Positions 7,366 through 13,657 of a stretch of DNA of 13,657 bases are shown here, in pieces. How positions within the stretch are numbered: the stretch's first letter is position 1; each line of letters opens with the position of its first letter. Both the position numbers and the translations under genes were made by a program. The stretch is taken from assembly GCA_017428285.1 (NCBI GenBank), contig JAFRRE010000150.1, positions 1 to 13,657 on the forward strand, read 5' to 3'. The notes below the pieces were generated by a model that made no database searches, was not told the origin of the DNA, and saw only the letters and a program-made list of their open reading frames with translations. The stretch comes from Bacteroidales bacterium. GTDB lineage: Bacteria; Bacteroidota; Bacteroidia; Bacteroidales; F082.

Positions 7366-8781
7366 TTATTTACCGACGCAGAAACGAGAGAAGATAGAAC
7401 CGAGCACCTCTTCAGTCGTAATTTCGCCTGTAATGCTTCCAAGATGGTATAATGCTTCACGTAAATCTTGAGAAACCAAGTCAGTAGGAATGTTTATCTC
7501 AAGTCCTTGTTGAACTGAACGCAGACTCTCTGAAGCATGCATTAAGGCCTCGTAATGCCTTACATTGGTCACCAAAGTGGCATCGGGTGAAGCTTGGGAC
7601 TGACCAATTTTTAGGGTGTTGTACAAATCGTTAAGGCCAAATCCGTGCTTGGCAGAGAGACAGATGACCATGATGTCGTCATTGTCAAGGTCAAGGCGAA
7701 GTTCTCCTAAAATGGCTTCACCTTGATCGGGCAAAGTATCCACCTTATTAATACAAAGTATTAGCTGTTGATGCTGCATATTCACCTTGGATACGATTTC
7801 TCGAGCCGATGAAAGCATTGATTCATAACCTGTTGTAGCATCAAGCATTCCTATGACCACATTCGCTTCGCTGATTTTCTTATAAGAGCGTTCTATACCA
7901 ATTTTCTCAATGGTTTCATCGGTATTGCGCAAGCCGGCCGTATCGATGAAACGATAGAGGATGCCGTTGATATTCAACGTTTCCTCAATGGTGTCGCGGG
8001 TGGTACCGGCAATGTCGCTCACGATGGCGCGGTCTTCACCTAAAAGGGCGTTAAGTAAGGTGCTTTTGCCCGTATTGGTCTGGCCAACAATCGCCACAGG
8101 GATACCATTTTTTATTGCATTGCCTAGACGAAACGAGTCTTTCAGCTTATCGACATGGGTCAGCGTTTCTTGCAGCAAAGCCTTCAATTGGCTGCGGTCT
8201 GCAAACTCAACATCTTCTTCCGAAAAGTCCAATTCCAATTCCATCAATGATGTCATTTCCAATAATTTGGAACGCATCATTTGAAGTTCTTTGGAAAATC
8301 CACCTTTCAGCTGGTTGATGGCTACACGGTGAGCGGCTTCACTCTCAGAGCTGATCAAATCCGCGATAGCTTCGGCCTGTGCCAGGTCGAACTTTCGATT
8401 GACGAAGGCACGGCGGGTGAATTCTCCGGCTTCGGCCATGCGACAACCATGAGCAATCAATACTTGCAGGAGTTTCTGTTGAATGAATACCGAACCGTGT
8501 ACGCTGATTTCGGCAGAATCTTCGCCCGTGAAAGAGTGGGGGGCTTTGAAGAAAGTTACCAACACTTCATCAAGTAGTTCGCCATGGTCTACAATATGGC
8601 CGTAATAGGCTTTGTTTGCAACTATTTTACTCTTATCAAAGGCCAAGTCGTTCTGCGTAAACAGCTGACTAACAATGGAAATAGCCTCATGACCAGAGAC
8701 ACGCACAACAGCAATGGCACCCATGCCATGTGGGGTGGCAATGGCGCAGATGGTATCAGTATTTAAGATGTTGGTTTGCAT
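7366..8781 (-). CDS. mnmE: tRNA uridine-5-carboxymethylaminomethyl(34) synthesis GTPase MnmE
   Basis: MnmE with MnmG makes the cmnm5U/nm5U modification at the wobble U34 of several tRNAs, using GTP hydrolysis and methylene-THF. From the ATG at 8781 it has 471 residues; an ATG at 8796 would add MPVFV, which the family lacks. Seen: the N-terminal TrmE domain opening NTDTICAIATPHG and GEFTRRAFVN, then the helical domain. The G domain follows with G1 VGQTNTGKSTLLN, G2 GTTRDT, G3 DTAGLR and G4 NKVD. The C-terminal tetrapeptide is CVGK with the catalytic cysteine. In G1 the more usual proline (GxPNxGKS) is Thr. Directly behind it lies the decayed block, so it may now be the only working gene of this minus-strand unit. 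Confidence 0.96.
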   Translation of the reverse strand: MQTNILNTDTICAIATPHGMGAIAVVRVSGHEAISIVSQLFTQNDLAFDKSKIVANKAYYGHIVDHGELLDEVLVTFFKAPHSFTGEDSAEISVHGSVFIQQKLLQVLIAHGCRMAEAGEFTRRAFVNRKFDLAQAEAIADLISSESEAAHRVAINQLKGGFSKELQMMRSKLLEMTSLMELELDFSEEDVEFADRSQLKALLQETLTHVDKLKDSFRLGNAIKNGIPVAIVGQTNTGKSTLLNALLGEDRAIVSDIAGTTRDTIEETLNINGILYRFIDTAGLRNTDETIEKIGIERSYKKISEANVVIGMLDATTGYESMLSSAREIVSKVNMQHQQLILCINKVDTLPDQGEAILGELRLDLDNDDIMVICLSAKHGFGLNDLYNTLKIGQSQASPDATLVTNVRHYEALMHASESLRSVQQGLEINIPTDLVSQDLREALYHLGSITGEITTEEVLGSIFSRFCVGK

Positions 8782-8815
8782 AACAAAAACCGGCATTTAA
8801 CTACGTTGAATCTGC

Positions 8816-8897
8816 GATTTCGACAAGCTCAATGACCTTGGCTTTTGCAGGTCCCTGAGCCTGCGGCCCCTGAGGCCCATCGAAGGGTCGAAGGGTC
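8816..8897. repeat. REP-like inverted repeat pair between DUF3127 gene and mnmE
   Basis: One copy of a known Bacteroidota-type interspersed repeat, GGTCATTGAGCTTGTCGAAA, runs on the minus strand at 8818-8837. A second, plus-strand copy (GGTCCCTGAGCCTG at 8850-8863, TCGAAGGG at 8880-8887) is split by 16 extra GC-rich bases, and TCGAAGGG is then duplicated (8888-8895). The two copies face each other across 12 bases and can fold into an imperfect stem-loop. It may serve as RNA stabiliser or partial terminator between the two minus-strand genes. Confidence 0.6.
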
Positions 8898-8915
8898 GTT
8901 CAATTTAACATAATG

Positions 8916-9317
8916 TTAGAAGGGCAGGTCATCCACGCTGTCTTCCGTGGGCGGATAGAAATCCTGTGCGGGAGCTGCGGCGGGCGGTGTCTGGTGCATC
9001 ATAGGCTGTGGGGCGGGTTGTGCCGGAGCAACGGCTGGGGCGGCAGCAGCGCCAACGGGATCGAAACGCCACACACGCACATCCGTATACCACTTGCCAT
9101 TGAATTCGCGCGATGACAAATCAATCTGAGCCTTGATGGTCTGTCCAGGTGCAAATTTCTGAATCTCGTCGATTTGGTTCGTCCAACAAATCAAACAGAC
9201 CGTCCTTGGATATTGTTCTTCTGTTTCAATAATGAGTTCCTGCTTGCGCCATGGACCGCGGGCGCTTGTACCTTCGGTCAGATTACCGAGTCTGACCACT
9301 TTTCCAATAATTTCCAT
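8916..9317 (-). CDS. DUF3127 single-strand-binding-like protein with SSB-type tail
   Basis: A 133-residue protein. The first 93 residues or so form the DUF3127 domain, an OB-fold type: MEIIGKVVRLGNL, then GPWRKQELIIETEEQYPR, FAPGQTIKAQIDLSSREFNGKWYTDVRVWRF. It is followed by a flexible Ala/Pro/Gln linker (about 94-120) and an acidic tip, EDSVDDLPF. The whole layout copies bacterial SSB: OB fold, disordered linker, and a D-D-hydrophobic-P-F end. In SSB that tip recruits repair and replication proteins. DUF3127 itself is uncharacterised, and a single-strand DNA or RNA binding role is inference. The gene has its own promoter on the minus strand (9395-9424). Its stop sits in a small palindrome (8906-8918). 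Confidence 0.85.
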   Translation of the reverse strand: MEIIGKVVRLGNLTEGTSARGPWRKQELIIETEEQYPRTVCLICWTNQIDEIQKFAPGQTIKAQIDLSSREFNGKWYTDVRVWRFDPVGAAAAPAVAPAQPAPQPMMHQTPPAAAPAQDFYPPTEDSVDDLPF

Positions 9318-9394
9318 AATATTCTGTGATTTAATATTTAAGATTCAAAATTCAATAATTCATACACAAACCAAATGGGGGTTTTGAGAAGATG

Positions 9395-9424
9395 CAAAGG
9401 TAATCATCATTTTGGTTTTAGCAA
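9395..9424 (-). promoter_or_regulatory. Promoter of the DUF3127 gene
   Basis: Read on the minus strand, a -7 element TACCTTTG (9402-9395) and a -33 TTG (9424-9422), 19 bases apart, fit the Bacteroides consensus well. The leader would be about 70 bases. It is AT-rich, and I see no further structure in it. Confidence 0.65.
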
Positions 9425-9593
9425 GCGAAAAACTGATGGAAATGGCAAATTTTGTCTCTGTTTCCGAATTTTCACTTTTTGAAAATAATACATATTATGT
9501 TAAATAGTATATTTTGGAATAAGCCCCACTTGAACACAAAAAGCTTTTCTTTTGAACTCAACAACGATAAAATTATAAACCAATTCTTGACCC
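9425..9593. other. AT-rich gene-free stretch
   Basis: Together with the leader at 9318-9394 this makes a gap of about 326 bases between the DUF3127 and exonuclease genes. I find no credible gene here, no tRNA fold and no promoter matching TAnnTTTG with correct spacing. The contents I can name are the promoter at 9395-9424 and the hairpin at 9594-9636. Confidence 0.5.
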
Positions 9594-9636
9594 GTCAGCT
9601 TTTATAGAATACCAATGGAATGATATAAAAGCTGAC
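9594..9636 (-). terminator. Perfect 13-bp hairpin just behind the exonuclease gene
   Basis: GTCAGCTTTTATA at 9594-9606 is the exact reverse complement of 9624-9636, with a 17-base loop. It begins seven bases after the exonuclease stop. On the minus strand no T run follows, so it is not a classic intrinsic terminator. On the plus strand it is followed by ATTTTT, but no plus gene precedes it. It may act as a 3' end stabiliser. Confidence 0.5.
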
Positions 9637-9643
9637 ACATTTT

Positions 9644-10222
9644 TCAGAAAATATTCATCGCAATCACTGCACAAGCCTCCGCGTCGGCCACTGCATTGTG
9701 ATGGTTTTCTGCCAAGTCATAACCAAAATGTTTCGCCACGGTCTGGAGTTTGTGGTTCTCCAACTCAGGAACCAATTGTTGTGAACCAAGATGTGTGCAA
9801 TAGAATTTGAAGTTCGGATAAGGAATATGATACAATTCATGCAAGGCTTTCAGCACGCGCTCATCGAACGAAATGCCATGCGCCACCATCGGCAAACCTT
9901 TCACCTTGTCCTTCACCTTGTCCCATACCTCTGGAAACAAAGGCGCATAATTCGTGTCCTTGTACGTGATGCCATGAACTTTGGTCGTCCAAAAGTCATA
10001 TCTGTTGGGCACCGGCTTGATGAGACTGTAGAAACGATCGACAATCTCATCATCCCTAACGATGACCAAACCCATACTGCATGCACTTGTCACCTCACCA
10101 TTGGCACCCTCAAAGTCAATGGCGGCAAAGTCAAACAGATGGTATTTTGGTACATAGGATGGCCACTCAGCATCCGACCAGTTCGCTCCTTTTATCTTTT
10201 GTTTATTTCGGTTCCAAAACAT
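9644..10222 (-). CDS. DEDDh 3'-5' exonuclease (DnaQ/epsilon-like)
   Basis: A 192-residue single-domain exonuclease of the DnaQ/RNase T group. It removes nucleotides from 3' ends with two metal ions. Seen: ExoI with D36 and E38 in AAIDFEGAN; ExoII with D120 in MVAHGISFDERVL; ExoIII with H175 and D180 in HHNAVADAEACA. This gives the full DEDDh set. About 30 residues precede the domain. In Bacteroidota such small proteins may act as repair or proofreading-like exonucleases; the exact substrate, DNA or RNA, cannot be told. It is divergent from rubrerythrin with a 142-base shared promoter region. A large perfect hairpin follows the stop. Confidence 0.92.
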   Translation of the reverse strand: MFWNRNKQKIKGANWSDAEWPSYVPKYHLFDFAAIDFEGANGEVTSACSMGLVIVRDDEIVDRFYSLIKPVPNRYDFWTTKVHGITYKDTNYAPLFPEVWDKVKDKVKGLPMVAHGISFDERVLKALHELYHIPYPNFKFYCTHLGSQQLVPELENHKLQTVAKHFGYDLAENHHNAVADAEACAVIAMNIF

Positions 10223-10230
10223 ATTGGCTG

Positions 10231-10238
10231 CAAAATTA
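10231..10238 (-). promoter_or_regulatory. Possible -7 element of the exonuclease gene
   Basis: On the minus strand this reads TAATTTTG, matching TAnnTTTG, nine bases before the ATG at 10222. No TTG is seen at the expected -33 distance, and the leader would be almost absent, so the call is tentative. Confidence 0.35.
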
Positions 10239-10271
10239 CGGAAATTGTGCAGTATTTCAGAAAAATAATGC

Positions 10272-10279
10272 TAACTTTG
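10272..10279 (+). promoter_or_regulatory. -7 element of the rubrerythrin promoter
   Basis: TAACTTTG matches TAnnTTTG. The nearest TTG upstream (10245-10247) is 24 bases away, longer than ideal, which may mean activator help. It gives a leader of about 80 bases. I see no clear PerR or OxyR-type palindrome in it. Confidence 0.5.
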
Positions 10280-10364
10280 CCACGAATAGAAGGTTTATCC
10301 CCTACTCTATTGAAACATTATTTTTCATAACTAACTCATAATCAATAATAAAAGAATTACTACT

Positions 10365-10904
10365 ATGGATTTGAAAGGCTCAAAAACAGAAGCCAACTTG
10401 ATGGCTGCATTTGCTGGCGAATCCCAAGCCCGCAACAAGTACACCTATTATGCCTCCAAGGCTCGCAAAGAAGGCTACAATCAAATCGCCGACCTTTTCG
10501 AAGAGACTGCCCGTAATGAACAGGAACATGCCAAGATTTGGTTCAAACTGTTGCACGACGGCGAGGTGCCCGACACAAAAACCAACTTGAAAGATGCCGC
10601 CGATGGCGAAAACTACGAATGGACCGACATGTATGCCAGCATGGCCAAGACGGCTCGCGAGGAAGGTTTCACCAAGATCGCCGTACTCTTCGAACTGGTG
10701 GCCAAAATCGAGAAGGAACACGAAGAGCGTTATCGCAAGCTCCTGAAGAACATTGATGACGGCCTGGTGTTCTCACGCGAAGGCGACATGGTGTGGCAAT
10801 GCTCCAACTGCGGACATATTGTCATCGGCAAGAAGGCTCCTCAAATCTGCCCCGTGTGCAACCATCCACAGTCCTATTTCCAAATCAAGGCTGAAAACTA
10901 TTAA
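10365..10904 (+). CDS. rbr: Rubrerythrin
   Basis: A cytoplasmic peroxide reductase (H2O2 to water) of anaerobes, fed with electrons by rubredoxin. It has 179 residues, slightly shorter than the classic 191. The N-terminal ferritin-like diiron domain shows E19 (FAGESQAR), E52-x-x-H55 (NEQEH), E99/E100 (REEGF) and E116-x-x-H119 (IEKEH), giving the full ligand set. The C-terminal rubredoxin-like domain has C146-x-x-C149 and C162-x-x-C165. A TAACTTTG element lies about 85 bases upstream. Rubredoxin follows after 28 bases, probably on the same transcript. The next genes (Hrb, FprA) belong to the same reductive detoxification pathway. Confidence 0.97.
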   Translation: MDLKGSKTEANLMAAFAGESQARNKYTYYASKARKEGYNQIADLFEETARNEQEHAKIWFKLLHDGEVPDTKTNLKDAADGENYEWTDMYASMAKTAREEGFTKIAVLFELVAKIEKEHEERYRKLLKNIDDGLVFSREGDMVWQCSNCGHIVIGKKAPQICPVCNHPQSYFQIKAENY

Positions 10905-10932
10905 TCCATTATTAATCAAATATTTATTTAAA

Positions 10933-11094
10933 ATGAAAAAGTACGTTTGCGACGTCTGCGGTTACATCTACGACCCAGAAAAAGGCGATCCCGATAGCGG
11001 CATCGCTCCCGGCACCCCCTTTGAAGCCATCCCTGACAATTGGAAATGCCCATTATGCGGCATCGGCAAGGACAGCTTCTCCGTCATGGAATAA
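10933..11094 (+). CDS. Rubredoxin
   Basis: A 53-residue, complete rubredoxin from the ATG at 10933. It holds one iron through C6-x-x-C9-G-Y and C39-P-L-C42-G, with the usual [11 protein letters not shown] loop and the aromatic core W37. It carries single electrons to rubrerythrin and flavodiiron proteins. The reading frame is open far upstream inside rubrerythrin, but only this ATG gives the known family start ([11 protein letters not shown]). It is 28 bases behind rubrerythrin and ahead of a strong hairpin terminator, so rbr and rubredoxin form a two-gene unit. Confidence 0.97.
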   Translation: MKKYVCDVCGYIYDPEKGDPDSGIAPGTPFEAIPDNWKCPLCGIGKDSFSVME

Positions 11095-11105
11095 TTCATT
11101 ATGTT

Positions 11106-11142
11106 TGTAGAGACGCGATTAAATCGCGTCTCTACATTTTTT
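11106..11142 (+). terminator. Strong terminator / palindromic repeat after rubredoxin
   Basis: A 14-bp perfect stem (11106-11119 with 11123-11136; arm TGTAGAGACGCGAT), a 3-base loop and six T. It ends the rbr-rubredoxin unit, or attenuates reading into the next gene. The sequence belongs to a family of GTAGAGACG...CGTCTCTAC palindromes scattered in Bacteroidota and cyanobacterial genomes. A relative lies at 11782-11811. Confidence 0.85.
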
Positions 11143-11159
11143 AAAGAATTGAATATCAA

Positions 11160-11780
11160 ATGGATACCAAAGCATTATTCAATATCGGCTACGGCCTCTA
11201 TGTGCTGACCACCAATTACGACAACATCGACAACGGCTGTATCGTGAACACGGTGATTCAAGTCACGAGCAACCCTTTACAGGTTGCTGTGACGGTCAAC
11301 AAGGGCAACTATACGCACGACCTTATCAAGGACTCTTGTGTGTTCAATGTCAGCATGCTGACCACCGAGACGCCCATGAGGGTTTTTGAGCATTTCGGAT
11401 TCCAGTCGGGGCGCAAGGTGAACAAATTCGCTGACTGTGAGACCGAACATCGTGCTGTCAACCATGTGCTCTATATTCCTAAATACACCAACGCTTTCTT
11501 AGCCTGCCGTGTCACTAAAAGCATCGACTTCGGTACGCACACCATGTTCATTGCCGATGTGCTCGATGCCCAAGTGTTGTCCGACAAGCCCTCGGTAACC
11601 TACGACTACTACCAAAAGAACATCAAGCCCAAACCGCAGCCAGCCGAGAAGCCCAAGGACGGCAAACGCCGCTGGGTCTGCAAGGTCTGCGGCTATGTAT
11701 TTGAGGGTGACTCCCTCCCACCCGATTTCGAATGCCCGTTGTGCAAACATGGCGTTGAGGATTTTGAGGAGGTTTTTTAG
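11160..11780 (+). CDS. Flavin reductase-rubredoxin fusion (high-molecular-weight rubredoxin, Hrb type)
   Basis: A 206-residue protein in two parts. Residues 1-150 or so form a flavin-reductase FMN-binding split barrel (ALFNIGYGLYVLTT, then NTVIQVTSNPLQVAVTVNK, FNVSMLT, FGTHTMFIADV). After a Lys/Pro linker (about 152-170) comes a minimal rubredoxin domain with C174-x-x-C177-G-Y and C192-P-L-C195. In Moorella, Hrb uses NADH and passes electrons to FprA. The gene here precedes fprA by about 50 bases, so the same job is very likely. The rubredoxin part lacks the DPxxGD loop of the free rubredoxin next door and resembles the rubrerythrin type. It is flanked by two related palindromes. I see no obvious own promoter. 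Confidence 0.9.
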   Translation: MDTKALFNIGYGLYVLTTNYDNIDNGCIVNTVIQVTSNPLQVAVTVNKGNYTHDLIKDSCVFNVSMLTTETPMRVFEHFGFQSGRKVNKFADCETEHRAVNHVLYIPKYTNAFLACRVTKSIDFGTHTMFIADVLDAQVLSDKPSVTYDYYQKNIKPKPQPAEKPKDGKRRWVCKVCGYVFEGDSLPPDFECPLCKHGVEDFEEVF

Positions 11781-11781
11781 C

Positions 11782-11811
11782 TGTAGAGATGGTGTGCACA
11801 CCGTCTTTACA
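11782..11811 (+). repeat. Palindromic repeat between hrb and fprA
   Basis: TGTAGAGATGGTGTG is followed at once by CACACCGTCTTTACA. All 15 positions can pair in RNA, two of them as G-U, though the innermost bases must form the loop. No T run follows, so transcription probably continues into fprA. Its ends match the palindrome at 11106-11136 (TGTAGAGA...TCTxTACA). Confidence 0.65.
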
Positions 11812-11830
11812 AAACAAAACAGATTCAATT

Positions 11831-13021
11831 ATGCAACAAATACAATTAACCGAAAGCATCTATTATGTCGGTGTCAACGACCGTCACACCGATAAATTTG
11901 AAAACCACATGGAGCTGCCTAATGGTGTCTCCTACAATTCCTATCTCATCGTCGATGAGAAGGTTGCCTTGATTGACCCCGTAGAAGCCAACTTCCTTGA
12001 GGAATACCTCTTCAAGGTGAAGTCGGTGCTGCAAGGCCGCAAGGTCGACTACCTTATTATTAATCACGACGAGCCCGACCACAGTAGCACCGTGGCCGCT
12101 GTGCTTCGCGAATATCCCGAAGTGCAAGTAGTTGGAAATGCCAAGACATTTGCTCCTTTAGAGGCTTTCTATGGCCCCATTGAAAATAAGAAAGTCGTGG
12201 CCGAAGGTGAGACATTATGCCTTGGCAACCACACCTTACAGTTCTTCATGGTGCCTATGGTGCACTGGCCTGAGTCGATGGTGACCTACGAGCAAAGCAG
12301 CAAGATTGTTTTCAGCAACGATGCCTTTGGCGGCTTCGGTGCCCTTAATGGCGGCATCTTCGATGACCAAGTCAACCTCGCCTTCTATGAGGATGAGATG
12401 CGCCGCTACTACGCCAACATCGTTGGCAAAGTGGCCATGCAAGCCTTAAAAGCCATCGAGAAACTCAGCGCTTTGGAGATTAAGATGATTGCCCCATCAC
12501 ATGGTCTGATATGGCGTAGCAACTTGGCTTGGGTCATCGGCAAATACACGCAATGGAGCAAGCAGGAATCGGAAGAGGGCGTGGTCATTGTCTACGGCTC
12601 GATGCATGGCAACACCGCACGCATGGCCGAGATTGTGGCCCGTGGCGCCGCCGAAGCCGGTATCAAAGAAGTGAAAGTCTACGATGTGGCCAAGACCGAA
12701 GTATCATTCATCATGAGCGACGTATGGAAATACAAGGGTGTCATTATCGGTGCCTGCGCCCATTATGCCAACATGTTCCCCAACATGACTTTATTGGTAC
12801 ACGAAATCAATGAGTTCAAGCCGAAAGACAAGTGCTACGGCATTTTTGGAGGCATGAGTTGGAGCGGCGGCGGCGTGAAAACCCTCGCCAAATATGCCGA
12901 GGAAGGCAAATGGAACCTGGTGACAGATAACGTCGAAGTGAAGGGCGCACCTATCCGTGAAGAGGATTGGGACAAGCTCTACAACCTAGGCAAAGCCGTT
13001 GCAGAGACTGTGAAAGCCTGA
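11831..13021 (+). CDS. fprA: Flavodiiron protein FprA (A-type)
   Basis: A cytoplasmic enzyme that reduces O2 to water, or NO to N2O, with electrons from rubredoxin or Hrb. It has 396 residues from the ATG at 11831; an in-frame GTG at 11789 lies within the upstream palindrome. The N-terminal metallo-beta-lactamase-like domain (1-245 or so) has H79-x-E81-x-D83-H84 (NHDEPDHSS), H145 (MVPMVHWPES), D164 (FSNDAFG) and H224 (APSHGLIW). This is the complete diiron set at almost the numbering of Desulfovibrio ROO. The flavodoxin domain (about 250-396) has the phosphate loop YGSMHGNTARMA and the FMN segment GACAHYANMFPN. There is no C-terminal rubredoxin, as expected when Hrb is encoded next to it. Confidence 0.96.
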   Translation: MQQIQLTESIYYVGVNDRHTDKFENHMELPNGVSYNSYLIVDEKVALIDPVEANFLEEYLFKVKSVLQGRKVDYLIINHDEPDHSSTVAAVLREYPEVQVVGNAKTFAPLEAFYGPIENKKVVAEGETLCLGNHTLQFFMVPMVHWPESMVTYEQSSKIVFSNDAFGGFGALNGGIFDDQVNLAFYEDEMRRYYANIVGKVAMQALKAIEKLSALEIKMIAPSHGLIWRSNLAWVIGKYTQWSKQESEEGVVIVYGSMHGNTARMAEIVARGAAEAGIKEVKVYDVAKTEVSFIMSDVWKYKGVIIGACAHYANMFPNMTLLVHEINEFKPKDKCYGIFGGMSWSGGGVKTLAKYAEEGKWNLVTDNVEVKGAPIREEDWDKLYNLGKAVAETVKA

Positions 13022-13083
13022 CCTCTACCTTATTGTTTTTGAATTACCATTCACATATTCAATAACCTAAAAAATGATTAATT

Positions 13084-13488
13084 TTGATTAAGAAAGCATT
13101 CAAAGTGTTGACAGTGTGCCTCTTGGTGGCATTCATGTCATCGTGTCAGACACAGACGCAGGAGCAAAAGGTCATCAGCAAGATGCAAGCCCTTGCCGAA
13201 CGTGTCGAAAACAACAAAGAGACCTACAATGACTCAGAGTGGGAAAAAGTTGTCAATGAATTCGAGGCGCTCCAACAGCAAGCCAAGGAATGCGAGTTCT
13301 CGAAAGAGCAACTCAAAGACCTGGCCAAGGTTGAAGCCGAACTGACTGCAGACATTGCCAAACACGGTGCCAAGAGAGTCGGCAGCGACATCAAGGACGC
13401 CATCGACGATGGCAAGGAAATGCTCAATGGTGTCATCGACGGCATCAAGGAAGGTCTTGGAGGCGGTGAGGAGGCTGCAAAAAAGTAA
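13084..13488 (+). CDS. Small lipoprotein, function unknown
   Basis: A 134-residue protein if started at the TTG at 13084. The signal is KKAFKVLTVCLLVAFMSSC with a lipobox cysteine at residue 21, so it should be a lipid-anchored envelope protein. After the cysteine it is entirely helical and charged (about 25-95, with EQKVISKMQALAERV and SEWEKVVNEFEALQQQ), then a Gly-rich tail with amphipathic GSDIKDAIDDGKEML. I know similar helical lipoproteins in Bacteroidales but cannot assign a function. No in-frame ATG exists at the right place: an ATG at 13074 reads only MINFD and stops. A 10-bp duplication seems to have displaced the original ATG. It lies 62 bases after fprA and may be read with it. Confidence 0.75.
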   Translation: MIKKAFKVLTVCLLVAFMSSCQTQTQEQKVISKMQALAERVENNKETYNDSEWEKVVNEFEALQQQAKECEFSKEQLKDLAKVEAELTADIAKHGAKRVGSDIKDAIDDGKEMLNGVIDGIKEGLGGGEEAAKK

Positions 13489-13526
13489 ACTTCTCTCCTA
13501 TCCTAAACAAAAAAAAATGGCGTATA

Positions 13527-13588
13527 GGTCAAAATGCAGGCTGAAAAAAACGAGTAGTAGTTCAATGGGTCATTTTGCAGGCTGAAAA
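13527..13588. repeat. Direct repeat, two copies 41 bp apart
   Basis: GGTCAAAATGCAGGCTGAAAA (13527-13547) and GGTCATTTTGCAGGCTGAAAA (13568-13588) differ at only three positions, within the AAAA/ATTT run. They sit about 40-100 bases upstream of a promoter element and could be activator sites for the gene to the right. Confidence 0.55.
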
Positions 13589-13624
13589 TTTAATGCCAAA
13601 TGTCAGTCGTTTGTTCCAAGTCGC

Positions 13625-13632
13625 TATCTTTG
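13625..13632 (+). promoter_or_regulatory. -7 element for a gene beyond the right edge
   Basis: TATCTTTG matches TAnnTTTG. A TTTG at 13610-13613 is too close to be its -33 partner. No start codon follows inside the window. Confidence 0.45.
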
Positions 13633-13657
13633 CCTCACAGCCGAAGCATAGCGGGGC

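Noticed and set aside
9511..9525. A promoter on the plus strand near TATATTTTG
   Set aside because: The TA and TTTG parts are three bases apart instead of two, and no plus gene follows before the antisense exonuclease.
10753..10932. Longer rubredoxin starting inside rubrerythrin
   Set aside because: This part is the shadow of the rubrerythrin C-terminus. The family start is at the ATG at 10933.
13527..13588. Two-copy direct repeat as a CRISPR or replication origin iterons
   Set aside because: Only two copies, no dnaA-type boxes seen, and no cas or rep gene nearby.

Overview
This window reads as chromosomal DNA of an anaerobic member of the Bacteroidales (phylum Bacteroidota). The evidence is the repeated promoter element TAnnTTTG (at 3825-3832, 9395-9402 on the minus strand, 10272-10279 and 13625-13632), the absence of strong Shine-Dalgarno sites, Bacteroidota-type families (DUF3127 protein, four-helix-bundle suffix protein, DUF2130 protein) and an anaerobe-type oxygen and peroxide defence set. 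I cannot name a genus.

Left part, 1-3703, plus strand. The 3' end of etfA (electron transfer flavoprotein alpha) closes with a perfect hairpin terminator. A standalone four-helix-bundle (S23/IVS-like) protein follows, with an unusual 9-bp TTCTAGA array just upstream. Next come a fused threonine/serine exporter (ThrE type) and, overlapping it by one base, an AT-rich TraX-family membrane protein.

Middle, 3704-5965, plus strand. A clear promoter drives a small membrane-anchored DUF4359-like protein and a small unknown protein. These are followed by a DUF2130 protein with a zinc ribbon, a long coiled coil and a PD-(D/E)XK-like core.

Graveyard, about 5990-7360, minus strand. Directly behind mnmE lie pieces of four unrelated genes joined end to end: the N-terminus of a sensor/SpoIIE-like membrane protein (itself frameshifted in an A7 run), the C-terminal part of an outer-membrane barrel, the N-terminus of an NRPS condensation domain and the C-terminal half of a MATE exporter. 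A minus-strand terminator closes the block. I read it as a collapsed operon, possibly once for making and exporting a peptide product. This is the most unusual part of the window.

7366-10222, minus strand. mnmE (tRNA U34 modification GTPase), a DUF3127 OB-fold protein with an SSB-like acidic tail, and a DEDDh 3'-5' exonuclease. REP-like repeats and a large perfect hairpin lie between them.

Right part, 10365-13488, plus strand. Rubrerythrin, rubredoxin, a flavin reductase-rubredoxin fusion (Hrb type) and the flavodiiron protein FprA together form a reductive O2/H2O2 scavenging pathway. Hrb is bracketed by two related palindromic repeats. A small lipoprotein follows, with a duplication that displaces its ATG. 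The last 170 bases hold a 41-bp-spaced direct repeat and a promoter for a gene beyond the window.
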